Assembly (NCBI RefSeq): GCF_018143015.1
Contig: NC_054756.1
Location: 25,647,440-25,711,439 of the forward strand
Origin: Lytechinus variegatus
Lineage: Eukaryota > Echinodermata > Echinoidea > Temnopleuroida > Toxopneustidae
DNA: 64,000 nt
Direction of reading: 5' to 3'
Shown here: positions 11,060 through 23,900 of the stretch, in pieces
Numbering within the stretch: the stretch's first letter is position 1
Layout of the letters: every line of letters starts with the position of its first letter
Made by a program: the position numbers and the translations under genes
Notes under the pieces: generated by a model
What the model was told of the DNA's origin: nothing
Database searches by the model: none
The model's input: only the letters and a program-made list of their open reading frames with translations

Positions 11060-11971
11060 TTAATCAGTTCCATTAATGATCGTTCCATCGACTACCTCTG
11101 CACCTTCCAAAAAGGAGGACTCCTTTTTACCGATGTCGAATACATCCTTGCTCCTCTCCCGATCGTCCATGATTCCGCTATCACATCGAGGAGGAGACAC
11201 ATCATCTCCCTGAATGCCATTCATCTCACCGATTCCCTTACCACTCCCAGTTCCTGATTCTGTTGATTCGCTGAGGTCCAAGGTCTTGTCACACTCAAGG
11301 GTGCTGTCCAGGTCTCCACTCCCGCCGGAGATGGTGCTGAGGCTGGCGTAGAGGGAAGCGTCGCCTCCTCCGGGACTGGTGGCGTTCGAGATGTCTCCAC
11401 GGGCAGTCTCAAAGCTCTCATTGGCATCAGCTTCTACATCCTTCACCCGGGCATTGCCCTCCGCTACAGCATCCTTGGTGACCACACGGGCATCACCGCT
11501 TCCATCCATCATCAAGGCGTGGTCTTTGAAAACAACCTCTACTGTCTCTTTGCTGTCACCTGTAGTCACAGCTCCATCAACACCACCTTCAGCTGGTGAA
11601 GTACTTGCGGCTTCAGTATAGTCTTTGGAGTCATCCAGCTTCATGGAAGCAAACTCAGCCCTCAAATCCCCTTGCGATTCATCAGCAGCGACACTCATGG
11701 GTTCATTTCCTGCTTCTGTTGCAATTGCAACGTCATCCTCTGGAAGGGTGGAAACTTCCATTCCCCTTTCTTCATCACCTACCAACTGGTCCCCTTCATC
11801 TGGGGTCACTACTGCAGTTTCTAATTGATCTGCTTCTGGTTCAGTATTCTGTTCTGGAGTCTTTGCGGAATTGTCCTCCATTTCTTGGACCGCATCACTA
11901 AATCCTGTCTCATCATCATCTTCCTCCTCCTCTTCTTCTTGAGGTTCAGTTTTAGCCTTATCTTTTTCAAC
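11060..11971 (-). CDS. Exon 7: acidic C-terminus with stop codon
   Basis: Acceptor TTGTGCAG|GTT precedes 11971 and the frame stays open for 303 codons to a stop at 11060. It encodes about residues 2535-2837, starting with a Glu/Asp run (EEEEEEDDDE) and then Gly, Ser, Asp and Thr-rich sequence. The intron before it, 11972-20629, is the largest in the gene and is full of mobile elements. Confidence 0.9.
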   Translation of the reverse strand, partial: VEKDKAKTEPQEEEEEEDDDETGFSDAVQEMEDNSAKTPEQNTEPEADQLETAVVTPDEGDQLVGDEERGMEVSTLPEDDVAIATEAGNEPMSVAADESQGDLRAEFASMKLDDSKDYTEAASTSPAEGGVDGAVTTGDSKETVEVVFKDHALMMDGSGDARVVTKDAVAEGNARVKDVEADANESFETARGDISNATSPGGGDASLYASLSTISGGSGDLDSTLECDKTLDLSESTESGTGSGKGIGEMNGIQGDDVSPPRCDSGIMDDRERSKDVFDIGKKESSFLEGAEVVDGTIINGTD

Positions 11972-14900
11972 CTGCACAACAGAATATAAAGAAAGAAGTA
12001 CACTTATAATGGATTGATATGTCGGGTGAGTACATTGCATATATGTTCAAAGTGATACATTTTTTAACACAAAGCAAAAGTGATTTTGTGTCTCGCCCAC
12101 ATGAAAAATAACCAGAAATATCGTGATTTGCGAGGGCACGCAACAGAATTGTATCGAAACTTCACTGTGAAATGACTGGGATGGAATAACACTTGACATA
12201 AGAGCCTTGAACGTAGACTTTAATGTTGACCTGAAAATGACCTTTGACCTTACCATGTGACCTCCAACTTCAGCATAACATGCAGGTCCCCCAAGTCCCT
12301 CTACCATCCAAGTTTGGTTGAAAAGTGACTTACAGTTGTGAGTTAGGTGTCATAAGAGAGTCTTGCATGTAAATTGTTACGTTGACCTGAAAATGACCCT
12401 TTGCCCTTATCATGTGATCTCTGAATCCAGCATAACATGCATGTCCCCCAAGTCCATCTACCATCCAAGTTTGGTTGAAAAGTGACTTACAGTTGTGAGT
12501 TAGGTGTCATAAGAGAGTCTTGCATGTAAATTGTTACGTTGACCTGAAAATGACCCTTTGACCTTACCATGTGACCTACGACTTCAGCATAACATGCAGG
12601 TCCCCCAAGTCCCTCTACCATCCAAGTTTGGTTGAAAAGTGACTCACGGTTGTGGAGTTATGTGTCATTAGGTTTGTTACAGACGGACGACAGACGACGG
12701 ACAACATTTGGATCCCTAAGTCTCGCCTTCACCTCCAGGTGGGCGAGACAAAAATATGCAATTCTGAAAAAAATCTCATACACCTACACAGCGCATCACC
12801 ACTAGGAGGCGAAGGCTGCAGCTATTGTTTTTTTGCCTTCACAAGTCTGATGCTTTTACGCAAAACGCGGGATGCCGAAGATTTATACTACGCACTAAGC
12901 AGCCACCGCCCATACACTCCGGTTTAGGTTACTCGTTGCTTTCTCTTTATTAACGTCTGTTGGCAGTTTTTGACAAAAAACTGCAACCAGACATTTGTCT
13001 ATAAAAAGAACAAGAAGTAAATGAAAGACTGGAGTGTATAGGTGGTGGCTTCATTGGAGGCACAGCCTTCTGCATCAGACGTTGTGCGTAACAGACTCGT
13101 AAGGCAAAGGCAAAGACAAACACTGCATTCTCTGCATAGATCATAGGCTAATCGCCACTGGGCAAGAAATGTACATAAAGATAATACGCCCAAGGAGGGT
13201 AAGCCTCAGGGTTAGATTAAAGTTTAGGGTTTAGGTTTTTTTTAAACTGTGGATTTTTATCAGTAGCAAATGTTGCAGGGGCAAATATGGATCCATCCAA
13301 AGAATAAGTTTGATGACCGAGTGAAACCAACTGCAACTTGTCAATACACGGAAGCTTCAAAGGTAAAATAAGATAAAATGCAACAGCAGAGATTATGATT
13401 ATGAGAAACAAAAACACAATTTAAATATGAAATAAGAAATAACTAAAGACATGAAAAAGCAACTTTAGTAAGTCCTTTATCAAGAATTAAGAGTAAAATC
13501 TGACAGAAATTCTGAGGAGGGTAAGCCTCGGTTAGATTCAAGATTATCAACAGGATGGAAAACACACAATGAAGAAACAAACAGTGAAGAACATGATGCA
13601 CAAATATTTGGAGTACTCTTATTTTAGCATGCAAATGAATAAAACAATTCACAATTTACATTGTGCAACATAAAGGTGTATAAGGAACAGTACAGATAAA
13701 ACAAGTTGTGCTATATAAAAAAAATATTCAAGATCAAATATGAATGGGTGAATGATGAAAAAGAATAATTTAGAGATTGGCTTCAGATCAAGAATATTTA
13801 CATTCTAAATTATTCGGCAACTACAACCAGATGTGAACCAGACACACACCCTAAAACTATTCAGAAAACTTTTTGAAAGCTACATGAAAGTACCACCTTT
13901 GCAAAGGCACATGGAGATTCCGCACCTATTTAAATGCCAAATGAGATTTGTCCTTTCCACCTTTTTTTTATTTGTCAGAGTGAATTTCTTGTAACCTTTA
14001 TTAAAGGGATGGTCCGGGCTGAAAATTAGCTTAATAGAGTAGAATTCACTGAGCAAAATGCCAAAAATTTCATCAAAATCGGATAACAAATAACAAATTG
14101 AATTTTAAAATTCAGCAATATTTTGTGAAAACAGTCGTCATAAATATTCATTAGGTTGGCTGATGATGTAACATCTCCACTTGTTCTTTTGTATTTTATT
14201 ATATGAAATTAGGTTTATTCAAAATTCTTCTTCCAAGAACTAGAAAAATTGGATTGACAACTGATTTAGTGCATAAGATACTTATTGCTGCAACTTATTT
14301 CATTATAAGGGAGACGCATTATTCACACAAGTCTGAAATAATGAAAAAAATATGATTTCATGTAACATAAGAAAACGGAAAGTGGGGATGTGACATCATC
14401 AGCCCACCTAATGAATATTCATGAAGACTGTTTTCAGAAAATATTGCTTAACTTTAAACTTCAATAACTTTATTATTTGTTATACGATTTTGATGAAATT
14501 TTCGGCATTTTGCTCAGTAACTTCTACTGTATGTATTAAAACATAAATATTTTCAGCCCGGACCATCCCTTTAAATGATGACAAAAAATACTTCATATCA
14601 AGATACTTGGTATCAACAATTTATTGATCTACAAAGACCCAATTTCAGCTGTAGCAGATTCTTTCTTGTGGAAAATGGTATATTCATTGGAGATGGTTAA
14701 CCACGGAAGAAAGGTTTAGCAGTCGTTCTTAAAGTCGCTTTTAACTTATGAACAGCTTTATGAAACAGCACCCAGAATATGAAATGAGAATGGGATAGCA
14801 TTTAAAGTCATTTGTAGATTTTAACTTTTAAGGCATTCAAAATGTCTTTCTCATCAGGTGCAGGCTCTTTAGGGCTTCTTATTTTATCGCAACATACCAC

Positions 14901-17900
14901 AGACACATGTCCAACAGATTGGGAGCTTCACAGCTCAGACATTTTAAAGCCAAATGTTTACGGTTCCATGACATATGCTCCAACGACAATTGCTCCACAA
15001 TAAATTCCACAAACAATCGGTATGAGCAACTTCAACCCTGGATTTAACGCTATAGTATACCTACATGTAGGTATACTAAACCCAACATAAAACCCCATTG
15101 CATCCCTAACCCTATGTCTTGGAAGAAATAAAGCCCAGAGCAATTGTCACCGGAGCAAATGTTGTGTCACCATTGAATTTCTCTTCAAGACAGGGTATGG
15201 CTGTAAAAAAGAAAAAAAGTAGTCGACTGCAAGCAAACAACAGAAGTAAAACACAATGAACACAGCAAAGCAATGAAGATGAAAATTAGGAACATTACCT
15301 CTCCACAAACGGGACTACATAGGCCTACATGCACCTCGCTTCTGAACATGCAAGTATTGAAATGGAAAGGAAGAAAATTATGGATGGGCATGCTGAAATG
15401 AAATGCTGTTTTAAGTCTGATATTTACATGTCAGGTTAATCCTTTAGAAGCAAAGGCCACCCTGAAGAAAAGGTTTTTTTAATAGCATAAAAAATGATAA
15501 AATATTGGCAAAGATTGAGGGAAATCCATTAGGGATTATGAAAGTTATTAGAATTTTAAATTTTGGATTTGTGACGTCATAAACTAGCACCTGCCCCATA
15601 TATTATATGATAAATTGCATAAATATTAATTTTTTTAATGGTTCGTGATGACTTCTTTTATGAACGGGTGTGAAATGATTTGTCTACTGATACACTGAAG
15701 GTATAGTAAAAACCATTTCTAATTTTCTGAAAAATGACATTTCATTGATTTTTCGCATATGACGTCACAAATCAAAGAATTAAAACTCTGATAACTTTTT
15801 TATTCTTTGAGGGATTTTTCTCAAACCTTCGGCAATATTTTTTTTAATCATTTTTCTTCTATTTTCACAATAAACTTGTTGCCAGGGTGAACTTCCCTTG
15901 AATAATAAAATGAATGGAAATATTAAACATGTGAAGCACAATTCAAGTGGATGCATTGGCCTCTATTAGCAATGCCTACCATAGCGCTATTATCAATTTC
16001 TCCATAAGTACAAATGTAATGAAGCATGCAGTCAAGCAAGAACATATCAGTATTACATGTATGTATCATGTCAACAGTGGACCAACATACATGTATGTTG
16101 GAGCGTTGTGGCTAAGCCTGAGTCGAATCGATTTTAAAATCGGTGTTCGATCGATGTCATCGAACACCGGTGCAGATTTTGCAAAATCGGTGCATCGAAA
16201 AAAAAAAATACGTCGGCCGGCCGATTCGTTTGGATCACACAATCAATCATCAAAATATCAGTAATGTCCAACTTGACTACTACTTACTTGATTTCTATTG
16301 CCCCCCAAATGAAACCGATTGTGTAATTATGATGCCTATTCACCATTAATTTGAAGTTTATTTCGATCATACTTCGAGTCTTACTCGTCTGCTCGTGCTG
16401 AGATAATTTATGCACGATGAATTCATGAATGGAAGTCATGGCCATCGATCGTGCATGCGCAGTACTGTTCTTTAATCAAACCAGAAAATGGCCGGAGATT
16501 AACGCGATCAACGTAAAATAAATCTTGCTTTCATGAACAATATTAATATCATGACCACAGAACATTATTTAATCGTAATATTTAACAATAATTTGCATAT
16601 GATAATCATTAATATGAATTTAGAGCTTGATGTGAAACGTTTGTATTTCGTTTCAATTTTCAATGGCGGACATCTCATGACGATCGACTTGAGTCGAGAG
16701 AGTGCACTTGTCTAAAAAAAAAAATAATTATCACATCAGGATTGATTCTCGAACATTGCCTACATTCAAAAACTCTTTTCAAGATCGTAATATAACCATA
16801 TAATAACATTTTACATGACAAAACAGAGAAAATTGCGTTTGATATTTTTTCCCATCAATTTGAAGCTAGTTTGTGCCCAACTTTGGGCTCTGATTTCATG
16901 AATGGAAAATATGTCATACGTCATCGAACACGCATGCGCATTGTGCTTCTTTTCTCGGAGCTCGGAGAAGACGTCCAGAGATGGAATAACAAAATAATGC
17001 CAGTATTCTTCCATATGAACATAACATACTTTGCTGACGTCATCAATATTCTTAGTATGACCATAAAATCTTGTTAAATCGTAATAATTTATATGAATTT
17101 AGCCTATTTAGGGCTCGATTCGAAACATTCGTATTTATTTCGATCGCATGCTCAATATTATTGTGTCAACAAAAAAAATGGATTGTCATCATCAGGATTA
17201 ATTCTCGAACATCGTCATAACTCATATTCCACAATCTTTCCTCACAATCGTTATATCAGCATTGAATAGCAATTCAAATGACCATCCAGAGAAAATTACG
17301 TATTTATTCGCATAAATTTATTTGGAACTCATTTTGGAGCCAACTGCACAATCTCAGCTCAGGCAAGTTATAGCGCTCTCCGTTGGTTGCACTTGTTTGC
17401 TGGCGCTGACAAGCACGCCTGTCGTTTCGGGAGAGTGAGTGTACGGGGCTGCGGACGGGGCTGGTGAATGCGAGTCTGGACTGCGAATGCTAGTTGACCG
17501 AAAATCATTCGGATCGACTCTGCGTGATTCATGTCTTTATTATTGTTTCACTTTAAACTTATATGTTGTCATCTGCAAATATCATTGTTGAAGATATTTT
17601 GGGAAGAATACTGCATTGGTCCCCGGCCTTTTTTTGTGTGTGTTTTGTGGTCATGGAAAATACAAACGAACTTTGCTCTGTCATCTGCTTGTGCAACGCT
17701 CACCCGGCTAACGCCAGCGCATACCGTCAGTGCGCGTAGTGCATGCATAGCGCATCGACGCGATGGCCGGAGCAAATTTTTTCCCGCCTTCAATATTCGA
17801 TGCATCGATGTTCGATCGAATTAAAGCTGTCGAACACCGGTTTTCAAAATAATCGATATGACTCAGGCTTAGTTGTGGCCCAGTGGATAAGTCTTCTGAC

Positions 17901-20900
17901 TTTTTGTTCAATATTGTATGATTTTCAAAGTAATTTTCATGCTTAGAATCTTGGATGTGGGTGTGTGTGGGTGAGTGCGTGTGTGACTGTAAGTTGGACT
18001 TGGATATAAATTAATTCAATATTTAATTTCTACTCCATCTATTCCAGTACAAAACCCTGTACTCAGCCATGTACATGTAATAAAGGCCCACATCCCCTAA
18101 CTTTTCCTGAAGTTCTTTGAAAACGCAGATCTCCATGAAAATTTCATTTCTCTATTGGGGAGTCTAAATTCGGTGAGAATGTATGCATTAAGAACTAAAT
18201 AAACATGACAATGAAGAAATCATCAAACTTTATTGGCAGTTTTGAATAATATTCATGAAATGTAAACTCTGTCTGAAACGGAAAATCACCATCATTGAGG
18301 CCTTTACTGAGTGAATTGTCCCCCAGAGCTCTGGCAGAGACAGAGCTCTAACTGGCTAGCTAGTAAAAGCGCCAATGCGTGAGCCTGCTGCCAGCCTTGT
18401 AAAATAGATGGAGCTTTGTTTGATGATTTATTGTCTGATATAATACCTCATCCCCTAGAAAAAGAAAATAAATGATTTTTTAGTTATAATTAATAAATTA
18501 GCCGTTTTATAAGCCATTTTGAAAAGCAAAGCAGAATGACAACTCACCAATGCTAGGTTACAAGACTCAGGGATTTATTTCCTGTGTAATTCGAATTATT
18601 TAATCACAGAATTGTGATATCTGTAGGGGAAACATGTGCATTCGAAATTGCACATGGTGGTAGTCATAATGGACCCCTATACATGCAACTGTTTCCCGAC
18701 CGTTGCATTGATTTTTTTTCCGTACTTGGTACCATGTGTATGGAAATACGTGGTACAGAAAAAATAACGCAACGTCGGAATTTGAAACTGCGCTACTCGC
18801 TTCTTTTAAGGATTATTCATGACTTTGAGTGTTGGATTTTGGATGATTTTTAAATGGTAAGTGGAGCTCGAGCATATTGAGTTGTTATTACTCAGCAATA
18901 AGCATGATTTTGGGTGATTTCGAGGGCGACTTTAGGCATTTCCGTGCAGGTCATCGATCGTGAGGCGCGCTATTAATCGTGCTACCTAAAATGGATTAAG
19001 GCGCGCATGTAGCGCGCGATCGCTCTCGCGCGCCTTAAAATCGAATCCCTGCTTCTAGATACATGTAGATGCCGCTACATAAATGCCTATTATTATTATT
19101 ATTATTGAATGGTTAATAGATTGGGCTAATATGCATTATGAGATGTGCCATAGGAATAGCCTAAAAGAAATAAGGAAGTACAATACATGTGCACTGCACA
19201 TAATGGATGTTATGGAGAAGTTAATGAATTTTGTGTGCATACAGAGAAGCTTGTGGTTAAGGCCTACAGAAAATGAATAAATATAACCAGTGTACATATA
19301 CGACTATATTTAGAAGAATGACAAAAGAAATAATAAGAATGTACAGATATAAGCCAAGCAGTAAAGAATCATGTACTGGTAAGCTGCCTAAATAAATGAA
19401 TACAGGTAATCATACAAAAAATAATATAAGACAAAATATGAATGAATTAAAAATAATAAATGAATAATATGCATTCTTGGTAACTATGTCCACTTGTTTT
19501 TTAATATTAAATTGATACAAAATAAACAAGTCAAATGTGCAAAAAGGCCAGAATATTGATAAAACGTAGATATCACCAAAAGCCGCAAGGGGGAAACCTT
19601 CCGACAATCCCCTTTTTCATACCCTGATCCCATTCTCAATATATTACGACCTAGGTATGTAGAGGTGTTGTGGCTCGGTGGGTAAGTCTTCGGACTTTGA
19701 ACCACAAGGTCCGGGGTTCAAATCCCACCGCAGCACTAGCGTCCTTTGGCAAGGCATTTATCTACATTTGCCACTCTCGACCCAGGTGTAGTAAATGGGT
19801 ACCCAGTAGGAAGGAATTCCTTGAATGCTCGATGCGCCCGATCAGGGTAGCCATACTAAAGCCGGGTAATAGTATGCAGCGCTTAGGAACATTTGTATTA
19901 AGCGCTATATAAATGTTGCATATTATTATTATTATTTTGAAGAGGGGAAAAAATAAGGCTATACCAGTAAATGAGTATAACTACTCTAAAGTGATAAGAA
20001 AAAAACAGTCGGGGCTCACCTCTTTAAAATTCGTTCTTCAAATGGATAAAGTCAAAAGAAAATAAATCAATAAATCATAGATACATGAAATACCAACACA
20101 ATCAATCAAATGTTATAATAAAAAAAAGCATTAAAAAAATGAAAACCAAAAAAAAAAATTATTAAAATATATTGAAGACTAAAACAAATAAATGCCTTAA
20201 AAATCAAAAGAAAGAAAGTAATGAAGAAATGAAGTAACAAGCATGAAAACCCACCAAACAATTGAAGTTGTGAATTGTTTCAATCATGCAAGCAAGCAAA
20301 TACATGCACATGGTGCTGACACAGTTTCATGGCAATTTAATATGACTTTTACACTTGATCATTATTTGAGAGTGCCAATAGATATCCAGAAAGGCAATGT
20401 TCATTGATTAGGACAGCCAAATTGTAATAGTGTGTTAATGGGTCAATGAACTTTAATTGTGCAGCTGGGAGTTATGTTTCTGTGTTTCAGGGCAAGTGTG
20501 GGTTCTAAGAAAAGAAAACATACTTCCTGCATGCACATCCTCCATCCTTTTCAACTGCTTACCAGTGTACCTTGGGAGTATTTAGGTAGTTTGGGGTAAA
20601 GAAAGAAGTTTGGAAGTTGGTGAACCTACCTCTTTGTGCTGGTCAGCTTCAGTGGCGACCGCATCCTTGAAGCAGTCATCATCCGACTGGACGGCCTCTT
20701 CTGACTGGACAGCCTCCTCCAAGTTGATGTCCCTATTTGACTCGACAGTATCAGCCTCTTGAACAGCTGAATCTGCCTCAGGTTTATCTACAGCTGTGCC
20801 TTCTGTCAGTTCCGTAGCATTGTCCTCAGCCTGGTGCTTTGTGGCATCTTCAGTTTCATCCTCAGGGGCCGCAGTATCCGAGACCACACCTTCTTGGGCA

Positions 20901-23900
20901 ACATCCTCTAGCATAGAATCCTCCTTCGTCTCATCCTCTGGGGCATCATCTTCGGGCAGTTCTCCAGCTTCTTGCTGGGCATCTTCCTCAATGTTTTCCT
21001 GGACCACTGCTTCTGCTGAGGCATCCTCTTCAGGCATTTCTCCAGCTTCACACTGGACATCTGCCAAAACATCTTCTTTGACAACTTCCTTTGCATTTTC
21101 CTGGACTGCAGCTACTTTAGGGGCATCATCTTCGGGCATTTCTCCAGCTTCTCCCTGGACATCTTCCCCTCCTACAGCTTCTTCTTGTAGGTTAGTCTCT
21201 GATGGCTGCATGCTTTCAACCTCTTGAGGTTCATCAGTACCCTCTGGTGCTTCTTCACTATCCTGTAATATGAACAGAAGTAACATTAAGGTCAGCTCAC
21301 TCTAGTACAATCCATGTTCCAACAGCTTTCAGAGATCACTTGAAACAAAATATGGACAGATTTTGAGTGATATTAACAGGGTCATTACATAAACTCTGTA
21401 ACCAAGTTTCTCCTCCGAGCTTTCAAGGAACAGGAAATTATACCTTTCAAATTTTCAAGCTTTTTTATGTTGATGCAACATAATAGTCTCATTTTGGTGA
21501 CCTGAGGGTGTTTCATGAAAGGGTTTACAGTATCAGATATTTTATCCAACAAGTCGACAGTAACCATAGAAAAATTATTCCTTAGCCATTAAGAATCAAG
21601 GAAAAATGTCAGATAGATGAAAATGTTGATGAAATGCTCCCCTGGAATGACCTTGGATCTTAATCAATTGGCCTAAGATACTAAAACATTCAGTGATACA
21701 TACTGGTATATGTCAACACTTAAGTACAAGTTTAAGGGAGTAGGAACTTAAGCCTTCAACATTATGTTGGAACTTTAAAAAAATAATTAACCAACTCAGG
21801 CAAAGACTTTGATGTTCCTGTGTCCAGTGCTGTAAAGGGAGAGGCGTCCTTGGTACATGTACTTCTGCCGGTTCCAACACATTTGCTCCAGCGACAATTG
21901 CTCTGCTCTAAATTCCACGCACTAATCGAATGACCAAATTCCACCCTGGGTCTAATGCTGTACACTACCCTACACCTTAACCCAATATAAAACCTTGCTG
22001 TAACCCTAACGCTACATCTTAAGGCCATCGCACACCTTATGACCAGATTAACCTGAGAAAATGACGTTTACTACAGCGTATGCACGTTGTATATCATATT
22101 TGTCGTGCAACTCTGCTGTCTGATCGGCTGGAAGTCGGATTAAGCTTGCCCTCCAGTCATAAGGATTCGACTTGTCCCTGACTGGTCGGCAACTCTCAAG
22201 CTGACAAGAGCTGTGACATCACATCTCCCTTCACTCAGTCGCAAGCCAGTCGGGTTGTAAGGTGTGCGGTGGCCTTAAGATGAAATTAAGCTCAGAGCAA
22301 CTGTCGCAGGAGCAAATGTCGTGTCACCACTTCTGCCAAGCATAGTTCCTACCTTCTGTTCATCAACCGGTGCAGCATGGTTCACTCTATTATCCTCCAT
22401 CACAATATCCTCCTCTGCTTTCTGCTCTTCTTGTATCTCCTCCTCCAGTTCTTTCTTCTCATCAAAGACATCATCTTCAGGTTTGACTTTCTCTGAAAGC
22501 TCCCCTCCTCCTGTTCCTCTTTCATCCACCATCCCTTGATCCTCCTCCACTCCGTCATCTTCCATTCCTCCTTCAGTCTCTCCCGTCTTCTCCTTGTCAG
22601 TGCTGATTTCCTCCTAAATGTACAAAGATCAACATGGTTTAGGACTGAGCAAAACATGATTTTAAATCATTTTTAGCAAGATATCTCCTCAAGAATACAA
22701 ATCCATACTTGTAGGCATGGGCATTAGCGCAGAGGATTACCCTTTGTTCATGGGGGGATCTTTTGTTGTATCCCCCCAACACAAAAGAAATACTGCCTCC
22801 AAATTGCCAATATTGCAGAAAAGGACAGAAATTTCAAATTGCGAAAATTTGTGACTCCCCAAGAATAAGAAAGCATTCAGTGAATGCTTCTAAAAAATAA
22901 TAATCTGTCAGTGATTTAAAGGAAGTTCAGATATTTGGAAATTGCTTCTCCTTTCATTTCACTGAAAATAGGATTAAGGTTCAGAATGTGAGTATAGGGA
23001 TAACAGGCAGAGTTAGTAACAACCACAAACACAACTCGGAATATTAAGCACAAGGCCCTAATGAACACTTATGATTGGTTGAAAATACTATTACGTATGT
23101 ATTTTTTTTGGTCAGAGATGCTTTGATTGCAATACATTCTATAATGGGAACCAGCACAGGATTTTTAATTTGTGACAAGTATCACTAAAGTAAAAGGGTA
23201 AGGGAGGAGGGGGGGGGGGTGAAATAAAGAAGTGAGAGAAACAATAACTAGGACAGCACTACACATTCCGAGTATATTTTCATCATGCTTCATAGATGTA
23301 GGCAAGATAGGCAAGAAATATACACATGTAATGAATGTGGGATTGCATGGTATATCAATGGTTTGAACCTGACGAAACTAACCTATGAATACTTGTTAGT
23401 CGACAAACGTGAGCTTTTTTACATCCTCTCTACAAGACTCCAGGGGGTGTTTCACAAAGATTTAAGTATGACTTAAGTCGCACTTAAATGCCGACGCGTA
23501 CAAGATATGCAACGCGCGATCTTATTGATAGATACGCAGTAGTGCGCGTCCTCTTGAGACGATCTGACCAATGTGGTCAAAGCCTTTCATACCGTACGCA
23601 ACCCGGTATTTAAGTGCGACTCTAAGTCATACTTAAATCTTTGTGAAACACCCCCCAGATTTATAATTTGTGAAAAGTATCACATAGAAGTAAAAGGGTA
23701 AGGGGGGGTAAAATAAAGTGAGAGAAAAAACAACTCAGACAGCACTTCACATTCTGAGTAAAGTTTCATCATAGATGATGGTAAGATAGGCAAAGAAAAA
23801 TACTCATGTAATGAATGTGGGATTGCATGGTATATCAATGGTTTACATGTAGTTAATTACTGAACCTGGCGAAACTGACCCATGAATGCTTGTTAGTGCA

